Shown one piece after another: positions 19,290-28,886 of a stretch of 64,000 nt of DNA. The DNA is from Paucibacter sp. TC2R-5. Lineage in GTDB: Bacteria; Pseudomonadota; Gammaproteobacteria; Burkholderiales; Burkholderiaceae_C. Positions within the stretch are counted from its first letter, which is position 1. Every line of letters starts with the position of its first letter. The notes below the pieces were generated by a model. It did not search any database, was not told the origin of the DNA, and saw only the letters and a list, made by a program, of their open reading frames with translations. The stretch is from NCBI RefSeq assembly GCF_025717605.1, contig NZ_JAJIRQ010000001.1, forward strand, positions 1-64,000, read 5' to 3'. A program made the position numbers and the translations under genes.

Positions 19290-20264
19290 ATGAGTGCTCT
19301 GACCGGAATTCTTTACGCCTTGCTCGCCGCCTATCTGGGAGGCTGGTACACCGGCTTCTGGAGCGGTAACTTTTCCTTCTTGCTGTTCGTGCTGACGATG
19401 GTCACGCTGTGCTTTTGGCTGGCCGAGCGTTTTCACTTCGAGCCCAAGCGGGCCCGCGCGGCGGCGCAATTGCTGGAAGCCGACGCTCAGCGCCGCCAGA
19501 CCCTGGCCGCCCAAGGCATCAAACGGGTTGACGGTGACGTCGAAGTAGCCCGTCAGGAAATTCTGCGGCAGCCCTGGTGGTTGGACTGGACGGCGGGCTT
19601 GTTCCCGGTGATCTTGGTGGTCTTTTTGCTGCGCTCCTTCTTGTTTGAGCCCTTCAAGATCCCGTCCGGCTCGATGGTGCCTACGCTGCTGGTGGGTGAT
19701 TTGATTCTGGTCAACAAGTTCCATTACGGCATTCGTTTGCCGGTGATCAATAAAAAGATCATCGCTAACAATGACGTCAAGCGGGGTGACGTGATGGTAT
19801 TCCGCTGGCCCGGTGACACCAGCATCGACTACATCAAGCGCGTGGTTGGACTGCCCGGTGATCAGGTCAGTTATTTGAATCAACGCCTGTATGTGAACGG
19901 CGAGTTGGTGCCGGTGCAGGCGCAAGGCGACTTTTATGACGAAAGTTCGATGACCTATCGGCCGCGTTTTACCGAGAAGCTGGGCGAGAAAGAGCATCAG
20001 TTGCTGGTGGACCCGCAGCGCTCGCCGCTGTTCAGCCCCAACCGAGCCGGCGGCCCCTTCCCCTTCCAGGAAAATTGCAAGTACAGCCCGGAAGGTGTGA
20101 GCTGCAAGATCCCGGCCGGCCACTACTACTTGGTCGGTGATAACCGTGACAATTCCGGCGATTCACGTTTCTGGGGTTTTGTGCCCGACGAAAACATTGT
20201 CGGCAAGGCCTTTTTTGTTTGGATGAATTTCGGTAACCTCAAGCGCATTGGCGCCTTCAATTGA
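19290..20264 (+). CDS. lepB: Signal peptidase I
   Basis: Inner-membrane leader peptidase of 324 aa that removes signal peptides from exported proteins such as MucD here. The N-terminal hydrophobic segments lie at about 5-22 and 28-45, with another at about 102-118. Catalytic Ser128 lies in PSGSMVPTL and Lys183 in DYIKRVVGLPGD; GDNRDNSGDSRFWG near the end is box E. The ATG at 19290 is chosen because the upstream TTG at 19254 overlaps lepA and lacks a ribosome site. Confidence 0.95.
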   Translation: MSALTGILYALLAAYLGGWYTGFWSGNFSFLLFVLTMVTLCFWLAERFHFEPKRARAAAQLLEADAQRRQTLAAQGIKRVDGDVEVARQEILRQPWWLDWTAGLFPVILVVFLLRSFLFEPFKIPSGSMVPTLLVGDLILVNKFHYGIRLPVINKKIIANNDVKRGDVMVFRWPGDTSIDYIKRVVGLPGDQVSYLNQRLYVNGELVPVQAQGDFYDESSMTYRPRFTEKLGEKEHQLLVDPQRSPLFSPNRAGGPFPFQENCKYSPEGVSCKIPAGHYYLVGDNRDNSGDSRFWGFVPDENIVGKAFFVWMNFGNLKRIGAFN

Positions 20265-20302
20265 ACTTGAATTGCCAACACCATCATCTGAGGAAGCAAG
20301 CC

Positions 20303-20716
20303 ATGCGTCAGACCGGATTTGTCAGGGCCCGGCATAACTTGAAGCTGAGTGGGCAAATGCGTGGGCAAGGCCATGGACAGCGCGGCGTCAGCCTGCTGGG
20401 CCTCTTGTTCTGGGGCGTGCTGCTGGCCTTTGTCGGTGTGGTGGGCGCACGCGTGTTTCCGACCGTGCTGGAGTTCTACACCATTCAAAGAACGGTGGAC
20501 CGCATCGCGGCCTCCAACCCGGCCACGGTGCCGGCGGTACGGGCCGACTTTGATAGGGCGCAGCAAGTCGAGTATTCGATCACCAGCATCAACTCCAAAG
20601 ATCTGGTGATCAGCAAAGAAAACGACAAATTGCAAATCAGCTTTGCTTACGACAAGCAGATCGAGCTGGGCGGCCCGGTGTACTTGTTGATCAAGTACGA
20701 AGGGCGCTCGCGCTAA
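20303..20716 (+). CDS. DUF4845 domain membrane protein
   Basis: About 137 aa. A basic N-terminus is followed by RGVSLLGLLFWGVLLAFVGVVGARVFP, a single membrane segment with a pilin-like flavour, at about 26-52, then a short soluble domain ending in YDKQIELGGPVYLLIKYEG. DUF4845 proteins are found between lepB and rnc in many beta- and gammaproteobacteria; their function is unknown. An AGGAAG ribosome site precedes the ATG at 20303. Confidence 0.82.
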   Translation: MRQTGFVRARHNLKLSGQMRGQGHGQRGVSLLGLLFWGVLLAFVGVVGARVFPTVLEFYTIQRTVDRIAASNPATVPAVRADFDRAQQVEYSITSINSKDLVISKENDKLQISFAYDKQIELGGPVYLLIKYEGRSR

Positions 20717-20733
20717 ATGCGAGGCTTGTTTTC

Positions 20734-21438
20734 ATGAGTCCGCAGCTTGCTTCCCTGCAGCAAAGGCTCGGCTACAGTTTCAAGCAGCCCGAGCTTCTGA
20801 CTCGGGCAGTCACGCACCGCAGTTTCAGTGCCGATCACAACGAGCGTCTCGAATTCTTGGGCGACGCTGTGCTCAGCCTGGCGGTGTCCGCCTTGCTGTA
20901 TGAGCGCTTTGGCGCCTCAGACGAAGGCGATTTGACCCGCGTGCGCGCCCACTTGGTTCGCGAGGAGAGCTTGCATCGTTTGGCACTCAGCTTGGAGTTG
21001 CCCAAGGTGCTGCGCATCAGTGAAGGCGAAGCCAAGGGCGGCGGCGCGCAGCGGCCCTCTATCTTGGCTGACGCCACCGAGGCCTTGATCGGCGCGGTGT
21101 TCCTGGATGCAGGCTACGCACCAGCGCATGAGTTGGTGCGCCGCCTGTTGGGCGAGTTGATTGATGGTTCGGTGATGGATAACTGGGCCAAAGATGCAAA
21201 AACAGCCTTGCAAGAATGGTTGCAAGCGCGCCGAATGGCAGTGCCGAGCTATACCATTACCGAAACCCGCGGCCAAGCTCATGCGCAGACCTTCGAGATC
21301 GAATGCGCGGTGCCTGCCCTGAAGATTTCCAAGCGCGGCGAGGGTCGTTCGCGGCGCATTGCCGAACAGAACGCCGCCCGTCGCTTACTCGACGAATTGA
21401 TTGCCCGCGACAAACCAAACGCTGGCTTGCGCGACTGA
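20734..21438 (+). CDS. rnc: Ribonuclease III
   Basis: Double-strand-specific endoribonuclease of 234 aa that processes rRNA and many mRNAs. The signature [17 protein letters not shown] lies near residue 36, and [13 protein letters not shown] near 110 holds the other metal-binding acidic residues. A dsRNA-binding domain fills about 155-225. It shares the lepB-rnc-era order common in bacteria. Confidence 0.96.
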   Translation: MSPQLASLQQRLGYSFKQPELLTRAVTHRSFSADHNERLEFLGDAVLSLAVSALLYERFGASDEGDLTRVRAHLVREESLHRLALSLELPKVLRISEGEAKGGGAQRPSILADATEALIGAVFLDAGYAPAHELVRRLLGELIDGSVMDNWAKDAKTALQEWLQARRMAVPSYTITETRGQAHAQTFEIECAVPALKISKRGEGRSRRIAEQNAARRLLDELIARDKPNAGLRD

Positions 21439-21466
21439 AGGAGCCGGTCTCACCACCGCCCACACC

Positions 21467-22435
21467 ATGAACGAAAACACCCGCCCACCGACCGCTGCTT
21501 CCCCGGTGGCTGAGCTGACCGCTAGCCCTGATGTTTCAACGTTGGACCCGGCTATCCCAAAGCGATGCGGTCTGATCGCCATCGTCGGCCGGCCCAATGT
21601 CGGCAAGTCGACGCTGCTGAATGCCTTGGTGGGCCAAAAAGTCAGCATCACGTCTGACAAGGCTCAAACCACGCGCCATCGCATCACCGGCGTGCGCACC
21701 ATTGAAGAAGCCCAGTTTGTCTTTGTCGACACGCCTGGCTTCCAGATGAAACATAACGCAGCGCTCAATCGCACGCTGAACCGCACTGTGCACAGCGTGC
21801 TGGGTGACGTCGATCTGGTGCTATATGTGCTGGAAGCAGGGCGCTTTGGCCTCGATGACGCCAAGGTGCTGTCGCTCTTGCCCGAAGACAAGCCGGTCGT
21901 GATGATCGCCAACAAACTCGACGCGGTGCAGCGCCGGGCCGAGCTGGCGCCGTGGCTCAAGAGCATGGCCGAGCGCCGCAACTTTGCCGAGTTCGTACCT
22001 CTGTCGGCCAAGAAAGAGTCCGACGTCACACGGCTGTTCAAGATCCTCAAACCTTATCTGCCCGAGCAGGGCTGGTTCTATGAGGAAGATGCACTGACCG
22101 ACCGCTCGGAGAAGTTCCTGGCCAGCGAAATCATCCGCGAAAAGCTGTTCCGCCTGACCGGCGATGAGCTGCCCTATACGTCCACTGTTGTCATCGACAA
22201 ATGGGAAGACGAGGGCGAGCTGCGTCGTATTTCGGCCTCCATCGTGGTCGAGCGCGACGCGCACAAGGGCATGATCATTGGCTCGGGCGGCGAGCGCCTC
22301 AAGCGCATCGGCTCCGAAGCACGTCAAGAGCTTGAGCATTTGATGCAGGGCCGCGTGTTCCTGGAGTTATGGGTCAAGGTCCGTTCGGGCTGGGCCGACA
22401 CCGAAGAGCGCGTGCGCACCTACGGCTACGAGTAA
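21467..22435 (+). CDS. era: GTPase Era
   Basis: Essential 30S-maturation GTPase of about 322 aa. An N-terminal extension of about 35 residues precedes [13 protein letters not shown] (G1); DTPGFQ (G3) and NKLDAV (G4) follow. A C-terminal KH domain includes [17 protein letters not shown] and binds the 16S rRNA 3' end. The ATG at 21467 is the first ATG of the frame. An AAGGAG lies about 24 bases upstream, further than ideal, and a TTG inside rnc is the only earlier option. Confidence 0.95.
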   Translation: MNENTRPPTAASPVAELTASPDVSTLDPAIPKRCGLIAIVGRPNVGKSTLLNALVGQKVSITSDKAQTTRHRITGVRTIEEAQFVFVDTPGFQMKHNAALNRTLNRTVHSVLGDVDLVLYVLEAGRFGLDDAKVLSLLPEDKPVVMIANKLDAVQRRAELAPWLKSMAERRNFAEFVPLSAKKESDVTRLFKILKPYLPEQGWFYEEDALTDRSEKFLASEIIREKLFRLTGDELPYTSTVVIDKWEDEGELRRISASIVVERDAHKGMIIGSGGERLKRIGSEARQELEHLMQGRVFLELWVKVRSGWADTEERVRTYGYE

Positions 22436-22464
22436 GTTCTAAGCTTCGATCGAGATTCAAGGTT

Positions 22465-23259
22465 ATGGCAATTCGCGGCGCGCGCGCACCCGCGATCCAG
22501 CAGGCTTTTGTGCTGCACCATTACGACTGGAGCGAGTCCAGCCTGATCCTCGATCTGTTTACGCGCGAGCAGGGCCGCATTGCCGTGGTCGCTAAGGGGG
22601 CCAAGCGGCCTTATTCGCAAATGCGTGCGGTGCTGCTGCCGTTTCAGCGCATCCAGGTCAGCCTATCCAAACCGGTCAAATCGGCAGATGGCGTCGGTGA
22701 CGCGCCAGGGCCTGAGGTGGTCACGCTGCGCGGCGCCGAATGGGCGGGTGGCTCCACCATGCCGGCCGGCGCGGCGCTGTTTTCCGGCTACTACCTGAAT
22801 GAGTTGCTGCTCAAGTTGCTGGCGCGCCAGGATCCGCATACCGCGTTGTTTGATGCTTATGCCGCCACGCTGCCGGCTTTGCACGCCAATGAAGACGCTC
22901 AGTCGCAGGCGGCGCTGCGAGCGTTTGAGCTGCGACTATTGCGGGAAATTGGGCTGCTGCCTGATCTGAGTTTGTCGACCCTGACACAGCAGCCGCTGGA
23001 CTTGGACCGGCAATATATGTTGAATGCCGAAGCCGGGGTGCTGCCGCCGCAGGCTGATGCGCCGGCTTTCAGTGGTTTGGCCTTGGTGCAGCTGCAAGCA
23101 GCCCTCTTGCATGGCAGCATGGTGGCCTTGCAGCAGGCCTGTAGCCCTGTGCTGCCGGCCCTGCGATCGACTTTGCGTGGCCTGCTTCACTATCATCTCG
23201 GGCAGCGGCCGCTGCGCACCCGCCAGGTCATGCAGGACTTGCAAAAACTTCTTGATTGA
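22465..23259 (+). CDS. recO: DNA repair protein RecO
   Basis: Recombination mediator of about 264 aa that loads RecA with RecR. The N-terminal OB fold holds [37 protein letters not shown], whose core pattern is typical of RecO. The helical middle has [21 protein letters not shown], and the C-terminus ends [14 protein letters not shown]. No zinc-finger cysteines are present, as in other proteobacteria. The ATG at 22465 follows era by 29 bases. Confidence 0.94.
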   Translation: MAIRGARAPAIQQAFVLHHYDWSESSLILDLFTREQGRIAVVAKGAKRPYSQMRAVLLPFQRIQVSLSKPVKSADGVGDAPGPEVVTLRGAEWAGGSTMPAGAALFSGYYLNELLLKLLARQDPHTALFDAYAATLPALHANEDAQSQAALRAFELRLLREIGLLPDLSLSTLTQQPLDLDRQYMLNAEAGVLPPQADAPAFSGLALVQLQAALLHGSMVALQQACSPVLPALRSTLRGLLHYHLGQRPLRTRQVMQDLQKLLD

Positions 23260-23275
23260 TAAATAGATAAGCCCC

Positions 23276-24067
23276 ATGAACCCACTTGTCGCTCCCGAGT
23301 CTTCCCGCACGCACAGCGCGCGCTGCGCCCTGTCGGTCAATGTCAACAAGGTCGCGCTGCTGCGCAATACCCGGCATCTGGGCATCCCCAGCGTTCTGCG
23401 TGCGGCCGAGGCTTGCCTGTTGGCCGGTGCGCAAGGCATCACCGTGCACCCGCGCCCCGATGCGCGCCATATTCGTACGCAGGATGTGCATGAGTTGGCG
23501 GCGCTGATGAAGGCCTGGCCTCAAGCCGAGTTCAATATCGAGGGCAACCCGACCCAGAATCTGATGGACTTTGTCCGTGAGCTGCGGCCCCATCAAGTGA
23601 CTTTTGTGCCCGATAGCGAGGACCAATTTACGTCCGACCATGGCTGGCAATTTCCGGCAGACATGGATCGTCTGCGCCCCTTGGTCGCGGAGGCTAGTGC
23701 CTGCGGTGTGCGGGTCAGCTTGTTCATGGACCCATTGCCCGAGGCCATGGCCTATGTAGCCGAACTTGGCGCCGAGCGGGTCGAGCTGTACACGGAGACC
23801 TACGCCAGCGCTTTTGGCAGCGAGCGTCAGGCCGAGGTATTGGCCGGCTTCACGCGCACCGCTGAAGCCGCGCTCGCACTCGGCCTGGGGCTGAACGCCG
23901 GACATGATTTGAATCGCGACAACCTGACGGCCTTTCTGCGCGCCGTGCCCGGTGTGCAAGAGGTCTCGATCGGCCATGCGCTGGTGGCTGATGCCTTGGA
24001 GCTTGGCTATACGGAGACGGTGCGCGACTATCAGCGCTGCATCCAGCGCGCCTATGCGGCGCTGTGA
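23276..24067 (+). CDS. pdxJ: Pyridoxine 5'-phosphate synthase
   Basis: Closes the ring in DXP-dependent vitamin B6 synthesis, from 1-deoxyxylulose-5-phosphate and 3-amino-2-oxopropyl phosphate. The protein is 263 aa, a TIM barrel with [14 protein letters not shown] near residue 22, [25 protein letters not shown], and [15 protein letters not shown] plus [14 protein letters not shown] at the C-terminus. It carries about 15 extra residues before the conserved start. It is followed by acpS, an order kept in E. coli. Confidence 0.96.
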   Translation: MNPLVAPESSRTHSARCALSVNVNKVALLRNTRHLGIPSVLRAAEACLLAGAQGITVHPRPDARHIRTQDVHELAALMKAWPQAEFNIEGNPTQNLMDFVRELRPHQVTFVPDSEDQFTSDHGWQFPADMDRLRPLVAEASACGVRVSLFMDPLPEAMAYVAELGAERVELYTETYASAFGSERQAEVLAGFTRTAEAALALGLGLNAGHDLNRDNLTAFLRAVPGVQEVSIGHALVADALELGYTETVRDYQRCIQRAYAAL

Positions 24068-24107
24068 GCAGCGCTTTTGTGCGGAACATTGAGCGGAGCA
24101 TTGGGCG

Positions 24108-24632
24108 GTGACGACTGCTGAAGTTTTGATGCGCCGCGCCCGGCCCGAAGATGCCTTGCGCATCGCCGCGCTGGCGCGCTGGGTCTGGCTGGACCGCTAT
24201 GCCATTGACGGTGTCAACGGCGATGTGGCGGACTATCTGAGGCGGGAATTCGACGAGCAAGCATTGCGCCAAGCCTTGGACCTTGGCCGCCATTGGCTGG
24301 TGGAGCGGGGCGATACCTTGTTGGCCTGGGCGCAGCTCGATGATGCCTCGCCTTGCCCGGTTGATGTGGGTGGCCCGGCGGTTGAATTGAAGCGGCTTTA
24401 TGTCTCGCCGCGCAGCCAGGGCCAGGGCTTGGGTGCTCGCGTGCTGCGTCAATGCCGGCAAGAGTGGCCCGAGCAGCCCTTGTGGCTGAGCGCCTGGGTC
24501 GGCAATGAAGATGCGCTGCGTTTTTATCGCCGCGAAGGTGCCGCCTATTGGGGCGAAACCTGGTTCGAGTTGGGTGGCGAGCAGCACCGCAACGAGGTGC
24601 TGGGCTGGCCCGCCCTGGAGCGTTTGGAATGA
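24108..24632 (+). CDS. GNAT-family N-acetyltransferase
   Basis: About 174 aa. The acetyl-CoA binding segment is visible as [22 protein letters not shown]-type motif A, followed by [20 protein letters not shown] (motif B). The substrate is unknown. It is inserted between pdxJ and acpS, which are usually adjacent, and its stop overlaps the acpS start (ATGA), so it is part of the operon. The start is a GTG at 24108; an ATG at 24129 is possible. Confidence 0.82.
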   Translation: MTTAEVLMRRARPEDALRIAALARWVWLDRYAIDGVNGDVADYLRREFDEQALRQALDLGRHWLVERGDTLLAWAQLDDASPCPVDVGGPAVELKRLYVSPRSQGQGLGARVLRQCRQEWPEQPLWLSAWVGNEDALRFYRREGAAYWGETWFELGGEQHRNEVLGWPALERLE

Positions 24633-25024
24633 TTTACGGCATTGGTACCGACATCTGCGACGTCCGCCGCATCCGCGACACTTTGGCGCGGCGCGGCGAG
24701 CGCTTCGCGGAGAAAGTGTTGGGTCCGCAGGAGTTGGCGGTGTTCCGCGCTCGCAGTGCCAAGGTGGCCGCCCGCGGTGTCAGCTATCTGGCCACCCGTT
24801 TCTCGGCCAAGGAGGCCTTCTCCAAGGCGATCGGTACAGGCATGCGCATGCCGATGACCTGGCGCGACTGCGAGATTGTCAACACAGCCAGCGGCAAGCC
24901 CGAGATCCGTTTGCATGGCGAGTTAGCGCGCTGGTTTGAGAGCAAGGGGTTCAAAGCCCATGTTTCGGTCAGCGACGAGACCGACTACGCCAGCACTTTT
25001 GTAATCGTTGAAAGCAAGGACTAA
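24629..25024 (+). CDS. acpS: Holo-[acyl-carrier-protein] synthase
   Basis: Transfers 4'-phosphopantetheine from CoA to the serine of acyl carrier protein encoded at 13214-13453. The protein is 131 aa, with [14 protein letters not shown] at the N-terminus (magnesium-binding Asp8) and [18 protein letters not shown] with the conserved Glu and Lys. The ATG at 24629 overlaps the preceding GNAT stop. Confidence 0.96.
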   Translation: MIYGIGTDICDVRRIRDTLARRGERFAEKVLGPQELAVFRARSAKVAARGVSYLATRFSAKEAFSKAIGTGMRMPMTWRDCEIVNTASGKPEIRLHGELARWFESKGFKAHVSVSDETDYASTFVIVESKD

Positions 25025-25027
25025 AAA

Positions 25028-26110
25028 ATGACGACAGCCGACAAGGCCTCATCCATCCACGCACCGCTGGTGCTCGATATTGCTGGGCTGGCGCTGGACA
25101 GCGACGACAGGCGCCGGCTCAAGCATCCGTTGGTCGGCGGCCTGATCCTGTTTGCGCACAACTTCGAAAGTCGCGCCCAGCTGACATCGTTGACGGCGCA
25201 GATCAAGGCGATCCGCCCCGACGTCTTGATTGCCGTTGACCATGAAGGTGGCCGCGTCCAGCGTTTCCAGACCGACGGCTTCACCCATCTACCGTCGATG
25301 CGTTCCTTGGGCGAGTTGTGGATGGAAGACGCGATGCGCGCCACCGCTGCCGCAACTGCAGCCGGTTATGTGCTGGCCAGCGAACTGCGCGCCTGCGGCG
25401 TGGATTTCTCGTTTGCGCCGGTACTTGACCTCGACTATGGCGCCAGTTCGGTGATCGGTGACCGCAGCTTCCACCGCGACCCGCGCGTGGTCGCGCTGCT
25501 GGCCAAGAGCTTGATGCATGGCCTCTTGCTGGCCGGTATGCAGGCCTGCGCCAAGCATTTCCCCGGCCATGGTTTCGTCAAGGCCGACTCCCATGTGGAC
25601 GTGCCGGTCGACAAGCGCAGCCTCAAGGCCATCATGGCCGAGGATGTGAAACCGTTTGAATGGCTGGTCATGAGCATGGGCGCGGTGATGCCGGCGCATG
25701 TGATCTACCCCAAGGTCGATGCCAGGCCGGCCGGCTTCAGCGAGCGCTGGTTGCAGGAGATTCTGCGTGAGCGATTGGGTTTTGGCGGCGCGATCTTCAG
25801 CGACGATCTCGGCATGGCCGGCGCCCGCGTGCTGGACGGGCAGGCCATCGGCTTCACGCAAGCCGCGCTGGCCGCCTTGCAGGCTGGCTGTGACATGGTC
25901 TTGCTGTGCAACCAATCCGGCGTCGACGAGGGCAGTGCCTTGGATGAAGTGCTGGCCGATCTGAGCCAGGCACAGGCTTCAGGAAGCTGGTTGCCGAGCG
26001 CTGAGAGCGAAGCCCGGCGCGCAGGCCTGCTGCCACAAACTGCGCCGCTGACCTGGGACGAATTGATGCATGAGCCGGCCTATCACCAGGCCTTGGTGAG
26101 CCTCAGCTAA
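25028..26110 (+). CDS. nagZ: Beta-N-acetylhexosaminidase NagZ
   Basis: Cytoplasmic family 3 glycosidase of 360 aa that removes GlcNAc from recycled muropeptides. The signature [18 protein letters not shown], with the catalytic His-Asp dyad, lies near 178-195; the nucleophile Asp is in [11 protein letters not shown] near 260. [10 protein letters not shown] near 73 binds the sugar. It is three bases after acpS and ends the operon, converging on dctR with an 11-base gap and no visible terminator. Confidence 0.95.
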   Translation: MTTADKASSIHAPLVLDIAGLALDSDDRRRLKHPLVGGLILFAHNFESRAQLTSLTAQIKAIRPDVLIAVDHEGGRVQRFQTDGFTHLPSMRSLGELWMEDAMRATAAATAAGYVLASELRACGVDFSFAPVLDLDYGASSVIGDRSFHRDPRVVALLAKSLMHGLLLAGMQACAKHFPGHGFVKADSHVDVPVDKRSLKAIMAEDVKPFEWLVMSMGAVMPAHVIYPKVDARPAGFSERWLQEILRERLGFGGAIFSDDLGMAGARVLDGQAIGFTQAALAALQAGCDMVLLCNQSGVDEGSALDEVLADLSQAQASGSWLPSAESEARRAGLLPQTAPLTWDELMHEPAYHQALVSLS

Positions 26111-26121
26111 AGCTGCAAACC

Positions 26122-26733
26122 TCAGCCCTGCGCCAGCAGGGTCGCCACCTCGGCCGCCGAGCGCACGCCTAACTTGGCAAACACGCGGGCGCGGTGGACC
26201 TCGATGGTGCGCACCGAGACATTCAGCTCATCGGCGATCACCTTGTTGAGTCTGCCGGCTGCGACCCGGCCCATCACCTCGCGTTCGCGCTCGGTCAGGC
26301 TGGCCAGGCGGGCATGGCGCTCGCCGGCATGCGCGCCTTCGACGCGCATTGCCGCATCGACCGCGAGGGCCTGCTCCAGGCGGTCAGCCAGCGCGTTGTC
26401 GCTATAGGGCTTTTCGAGGAAGTCGAAAGCACCTTTTTTGAGCGCCTCCACCACCATGGGGATGTCGCCATGGCCGGTCAAAAACAGCACCGGGTTGCGC
26501 AGGCCCCGCGCGAGCAATTCGTCATGCAGCTTGGTGCCGGACATAGGCTCCATCCGTACGTCCAGCAAAAAGACCCCATATGGTGCGGCAGGGCTCTTGG
26601 CATCCAAGCTCGCCAACAAGGCCGGGCCACCATCGAAGCTGAGCACCTGCAGGCCGCGTGAGGCGAGCAAGAAGGCCAAGGCGTCGCGTACCGCTGGGTC
26701 GTCATCAACCAGATAGATATGGGGCTTAGTCAT
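26122..26733 (-). CDS. dctR: FixJ/LuxR-type response regulator (DctR-like)
   Basis: About 203 aa. Receiver domain 1-120 with acidic pocket LVDDDPAVRDAL, phospho-acceptor Asp58 (FLLDVRMEPM) and the lysine in FLEKPYS; LuxR-type helix-turn-helix 140-200 (LTEREREVMGRVAAGRLNK...). It overlaps the sensor gene by 8 bases, so it is its partner. A FixJ-class regulator with a PAS-containing kinase next to dctPQM matches the DctS/DctR system of Rhodobacter capsulatus, which induces C4-dicarboxylate uptake. The ATG at 26733 is chosen because the conserved receiver starts at once. Confidence 0.85.
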   Translation of the reverse strand: MTKPHIYLVDDDPAVRDALAFLLASRGLQVLSFDGGPALLASLDAKSPAAPYGVFLLDVRMEPMSGTKLHDELLARGLRNPVLFLTGHGDIPMVVEALKKGAFDFLEKPYSDNALADRLEQALAVDAAMRVEGAHAGERHARLASLTEREREVMGRVAAGRLNKVIADELNVSVRTIEVHRARVFAKLGVRSAAEVATLLAQG

Positions 26734-28735
26734 GGTTGGATTCTCCGCTGTTGAGGGCGTCACGGGCCTGTTCATGCAAGGGGAGGCTGAATGAGAAGCG
26801 CGCGCCTCCACTGCTTGATTCGCCGGCTTCGAGCAGGCCTTGGTGGGCCTCGATGATGGAGCGGCAAATCGCCAGGCCCATGCCCATGCCCTCGCGCTTG
26901 GTCGAGTAAAAAGGCGCGAACAAGGTCTGGGCGTCGCGCCCGGCGAGGCCTGGGCCGTTGTCGCTCACATCAACACGCAAGTATTCGGTCTGCGGAGCCG
27001 AAGAAGAAACGTCCGAACGACCGCAGCAAACGATGATGCGCCGGTCTTGCGCCTTGGCCTGCAGCGCGTCGGCTGCGTTGCGCACCAGGTTGATGACGAC
27101 CTGCTCGATCAACACGGCGTCGGCAAACAGGGGCGGCAAGCTTTCAGCTAACTGCAGTTCCACCTGTACCTGGGTGCGCCTGAGCTCGCGGCCCAGCAGG
27201 GCCACCGCGTCGGTGATCACCTGCTGCAGGTCGCAAGCCTCGCGTTGCGGTTCGCGCCGGGTCAAGAATTGTCTGATCCGCTGCACGATGCGACCGGCCT
27301 GGGCCGCTTGTTGTCCGAGACGTTGCAGCGCACCCAGTACCGCCGCGTCGTCGATGCCGAGCTTGGCGAGCGAGTTGGTGATGCCTGCGTTGTAGCTGGC
27401 AATCGCCGTCAGGGGCTGATTCAACTCATGCGCCAGCGTGGACGCTACTTCACCCAGCATGGTGAGCCGGGCGTTGTGGCTCATGGCTTCGACCTGGCGG
27501 CGCTCGCCTTCTTCAAGCCGCTTGGCATTGGTGATGTCGATGATGGAGCCCATCCAGCCGATCTGCTTTCCCGCCGCATCGACCAGCGGTGACTCGAACA
27601 CCTTGACCTCCAGCGTGCGCCCATCGGCATGCCGCCAGCGCGCCTCGAAGCCTTCGCGGGGGGCATGGCCTGCCAGATTCAGTCTGTTGCGGGCCGTCAG
27701 TTCTTCCAGGGCATCGGGGGGCCAATAAGGCATGGGCGGGCGCAGGCCCAAGAGGCTCTCCGCGCTGAATCCCACCATGTCGCAAAAGGTCCGGTTGACA
27801 TAGAGCAGTCGGCCATCCGCATCACGCGCACGCAGGCCGACCAGGGCCGAGTCCTCCATGGCTCGGCGCCAAGCGGCTTCGGTACGCCAGGCGGCTTCGG
27901 TCCTGGTGATCTGCCGCACTTGGCGGCGCAGCAGCCAGCTGGCCCCTGCAATCAGCGGCAAGAAGCCGGCGGTCAAGACCAAGGCCAGCGGCCGCGTCGA
28001 GATGCTTGGCGGATCACGCAGCGTCAGCTCCAAGGCGGCGTCACTGAGCGTTGTCTCGCTCAGCGGGCTGGCGCGCAAGGGGCCCGGGAAGCTGACGCGG
28101 TAGCTGGGGCGCGGCCCTTGGGCCAAGCGCACGCTGCCCTCGGTACTGGAGGCAATCACTTGGTCGGCACTGTCCACCATCTGAATATCGTATTTGTGGC
28201 TCAGCCACCAAGGCACGCCGCGCTTGAGCAGCAGGGCCGGTGAATAACGCACCACCAGCATGCCTTCGGCACCATCTTTGCCCACCGGGGCCGTCAGGTG
28301 CAATGACAGCCCATCCTCCTCAATCGGCCGCTGGCCTTCGGCAGCTGCCGGCAGCTGCGCCTGGACGCGGTTGCGCAGGTCCAACCAGGTCACCGATAGC
28401 CAGAGCCGGCGCAGACCCGCATTCAGCTCGGGCTGGGCCGCCAGGCTCTCTGCGCTGGGCTTGTGACCCTGCAGCCTAGCGGCCAATTCGCGCAGATGGC
28501 CGAGCTCGTCATCGAGCTTGGCTCGCAACTGGGCCTCGGTGCTGAGCGCATCTGAGATCATGGTCTGGCGCTGCAAGGCCCGCTCTTCTGCTTCGTTATT
28601 GCGCGCCCAAACCAGCACGCCCAGCACAAAGCCCAGCGATAGCAGCAAGGGCAGCGCCCATAGCCAGGCGCGCATCAGCGAGCGTTTGCTGATATCTGAT
28701 GGGCTAGCGGCGGCAGGGGCTTGTTGGCTGGGCAT
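26726..28735 (-). CDS. dctS: PAS-containing sensor histidine kinase (DctS-like)
   Basis: Membrane sensor of 669 aa. The first membrane segment is at about 24-43. A periplasmic sensing region spans 44-245, and the second segment lies at about 247-268. A PAS domain occupies about 295-410, and the dimerisation domain has phospho-acceptor His436 (TLAHELNQPLTA). The ATPase domain shows N box (NLVRNAADAL), G1 (VSDNGPGL) and G2 (GMGMGLAICRSI). Just before the PAS domain the segment TEAAWR is repeated twice in tandem. The layout fits DctS; the ligand is inferred from the neighbouring TRAP transporter to be a C4-dicarboxylate or similar organic acid. Confidence 0.85.
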   Translation of the reverse strand: MPSQQAPAAASPSDISKRSLMRAWLWALPLLLSLGFVLGVLVWARNNEAEERALQRQTMISDALSTEAQLRAKLDDELGHLRELAARLQGHKPSAESLAAQPELNAGLRRLWLSVTWLDLRNRVQAQLPAAAEGQRPIEEDGLSLHLTAPVGKDGAEGMLVVRYSPALLLKRGVPWWLSHKYDIQMVDSADQVIASSTEGSVRLAQGPRPSYRVSFPGPLRASPLSETTLSDAALELTLRDPPSISTRPLALVLTAGFLPLIAGASWLLRRQVRQITRTEAAWRTEAAWRRAMEDSALVGLRARDADGRLLYVNRTFCDMVGFSAESLLGLRPPMPYWPPDALEELTARNRLNLAGHAPREGFEARWRHADGRTLEVKVFESPLVDAAGKQIGWMGSIIDITNAKRLEEGERRQVEAMSHNARLTMLGEVASTLAHELNQPLTAIASYNAGITNSLAKLGIDDAAVLGALQRLGQQAAQAGRIVQRIRQFLTRREPQREACDLQQVITDAVALLGRELRRTQVQVELQLAESLPPLFADAVLIEQVVINLVRNAADALQAKAQDRRIIVCCGRSDVSSSAPQTEYLRVDVSDNGPGLAGRDAQTLFAPFYSTKREGMGMGLAICRSIIEAHQGLLEAGESSSGGARFSFSLPLHEQARDALNSGESNHD

Positions 28736-28788
28736 GATGCAAAGTCTAAGTGCCAGCTCTGTGCTGCGGGCTGAGCGAGGCGCTTAAA

Positions 28789-28802
28789 TGTGGAACTCCA
28801 CA
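28789..28802. promoter_or_regulatory. Palindrome in the dctS-dctP divergent promoter region
   Basis: TGTGGA-AC-TCCACA, a perfect 6+6 dyad, 85 bases before dctP and 54 before dctS. It is a candidate operator for DctR, whose FixJ-type domain binds inverted repeats. No clear -35/-10 pair can be placed beside it. Confidence 0.4.
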
Positions 28803-28886
28803 ACTACCCGGCCGGCGTCCGAGCTTTCACAATCTGCGCACAGTGGCCAATCCCAATTTCATCAGTGCCATGCTTTGGAGACCGAA

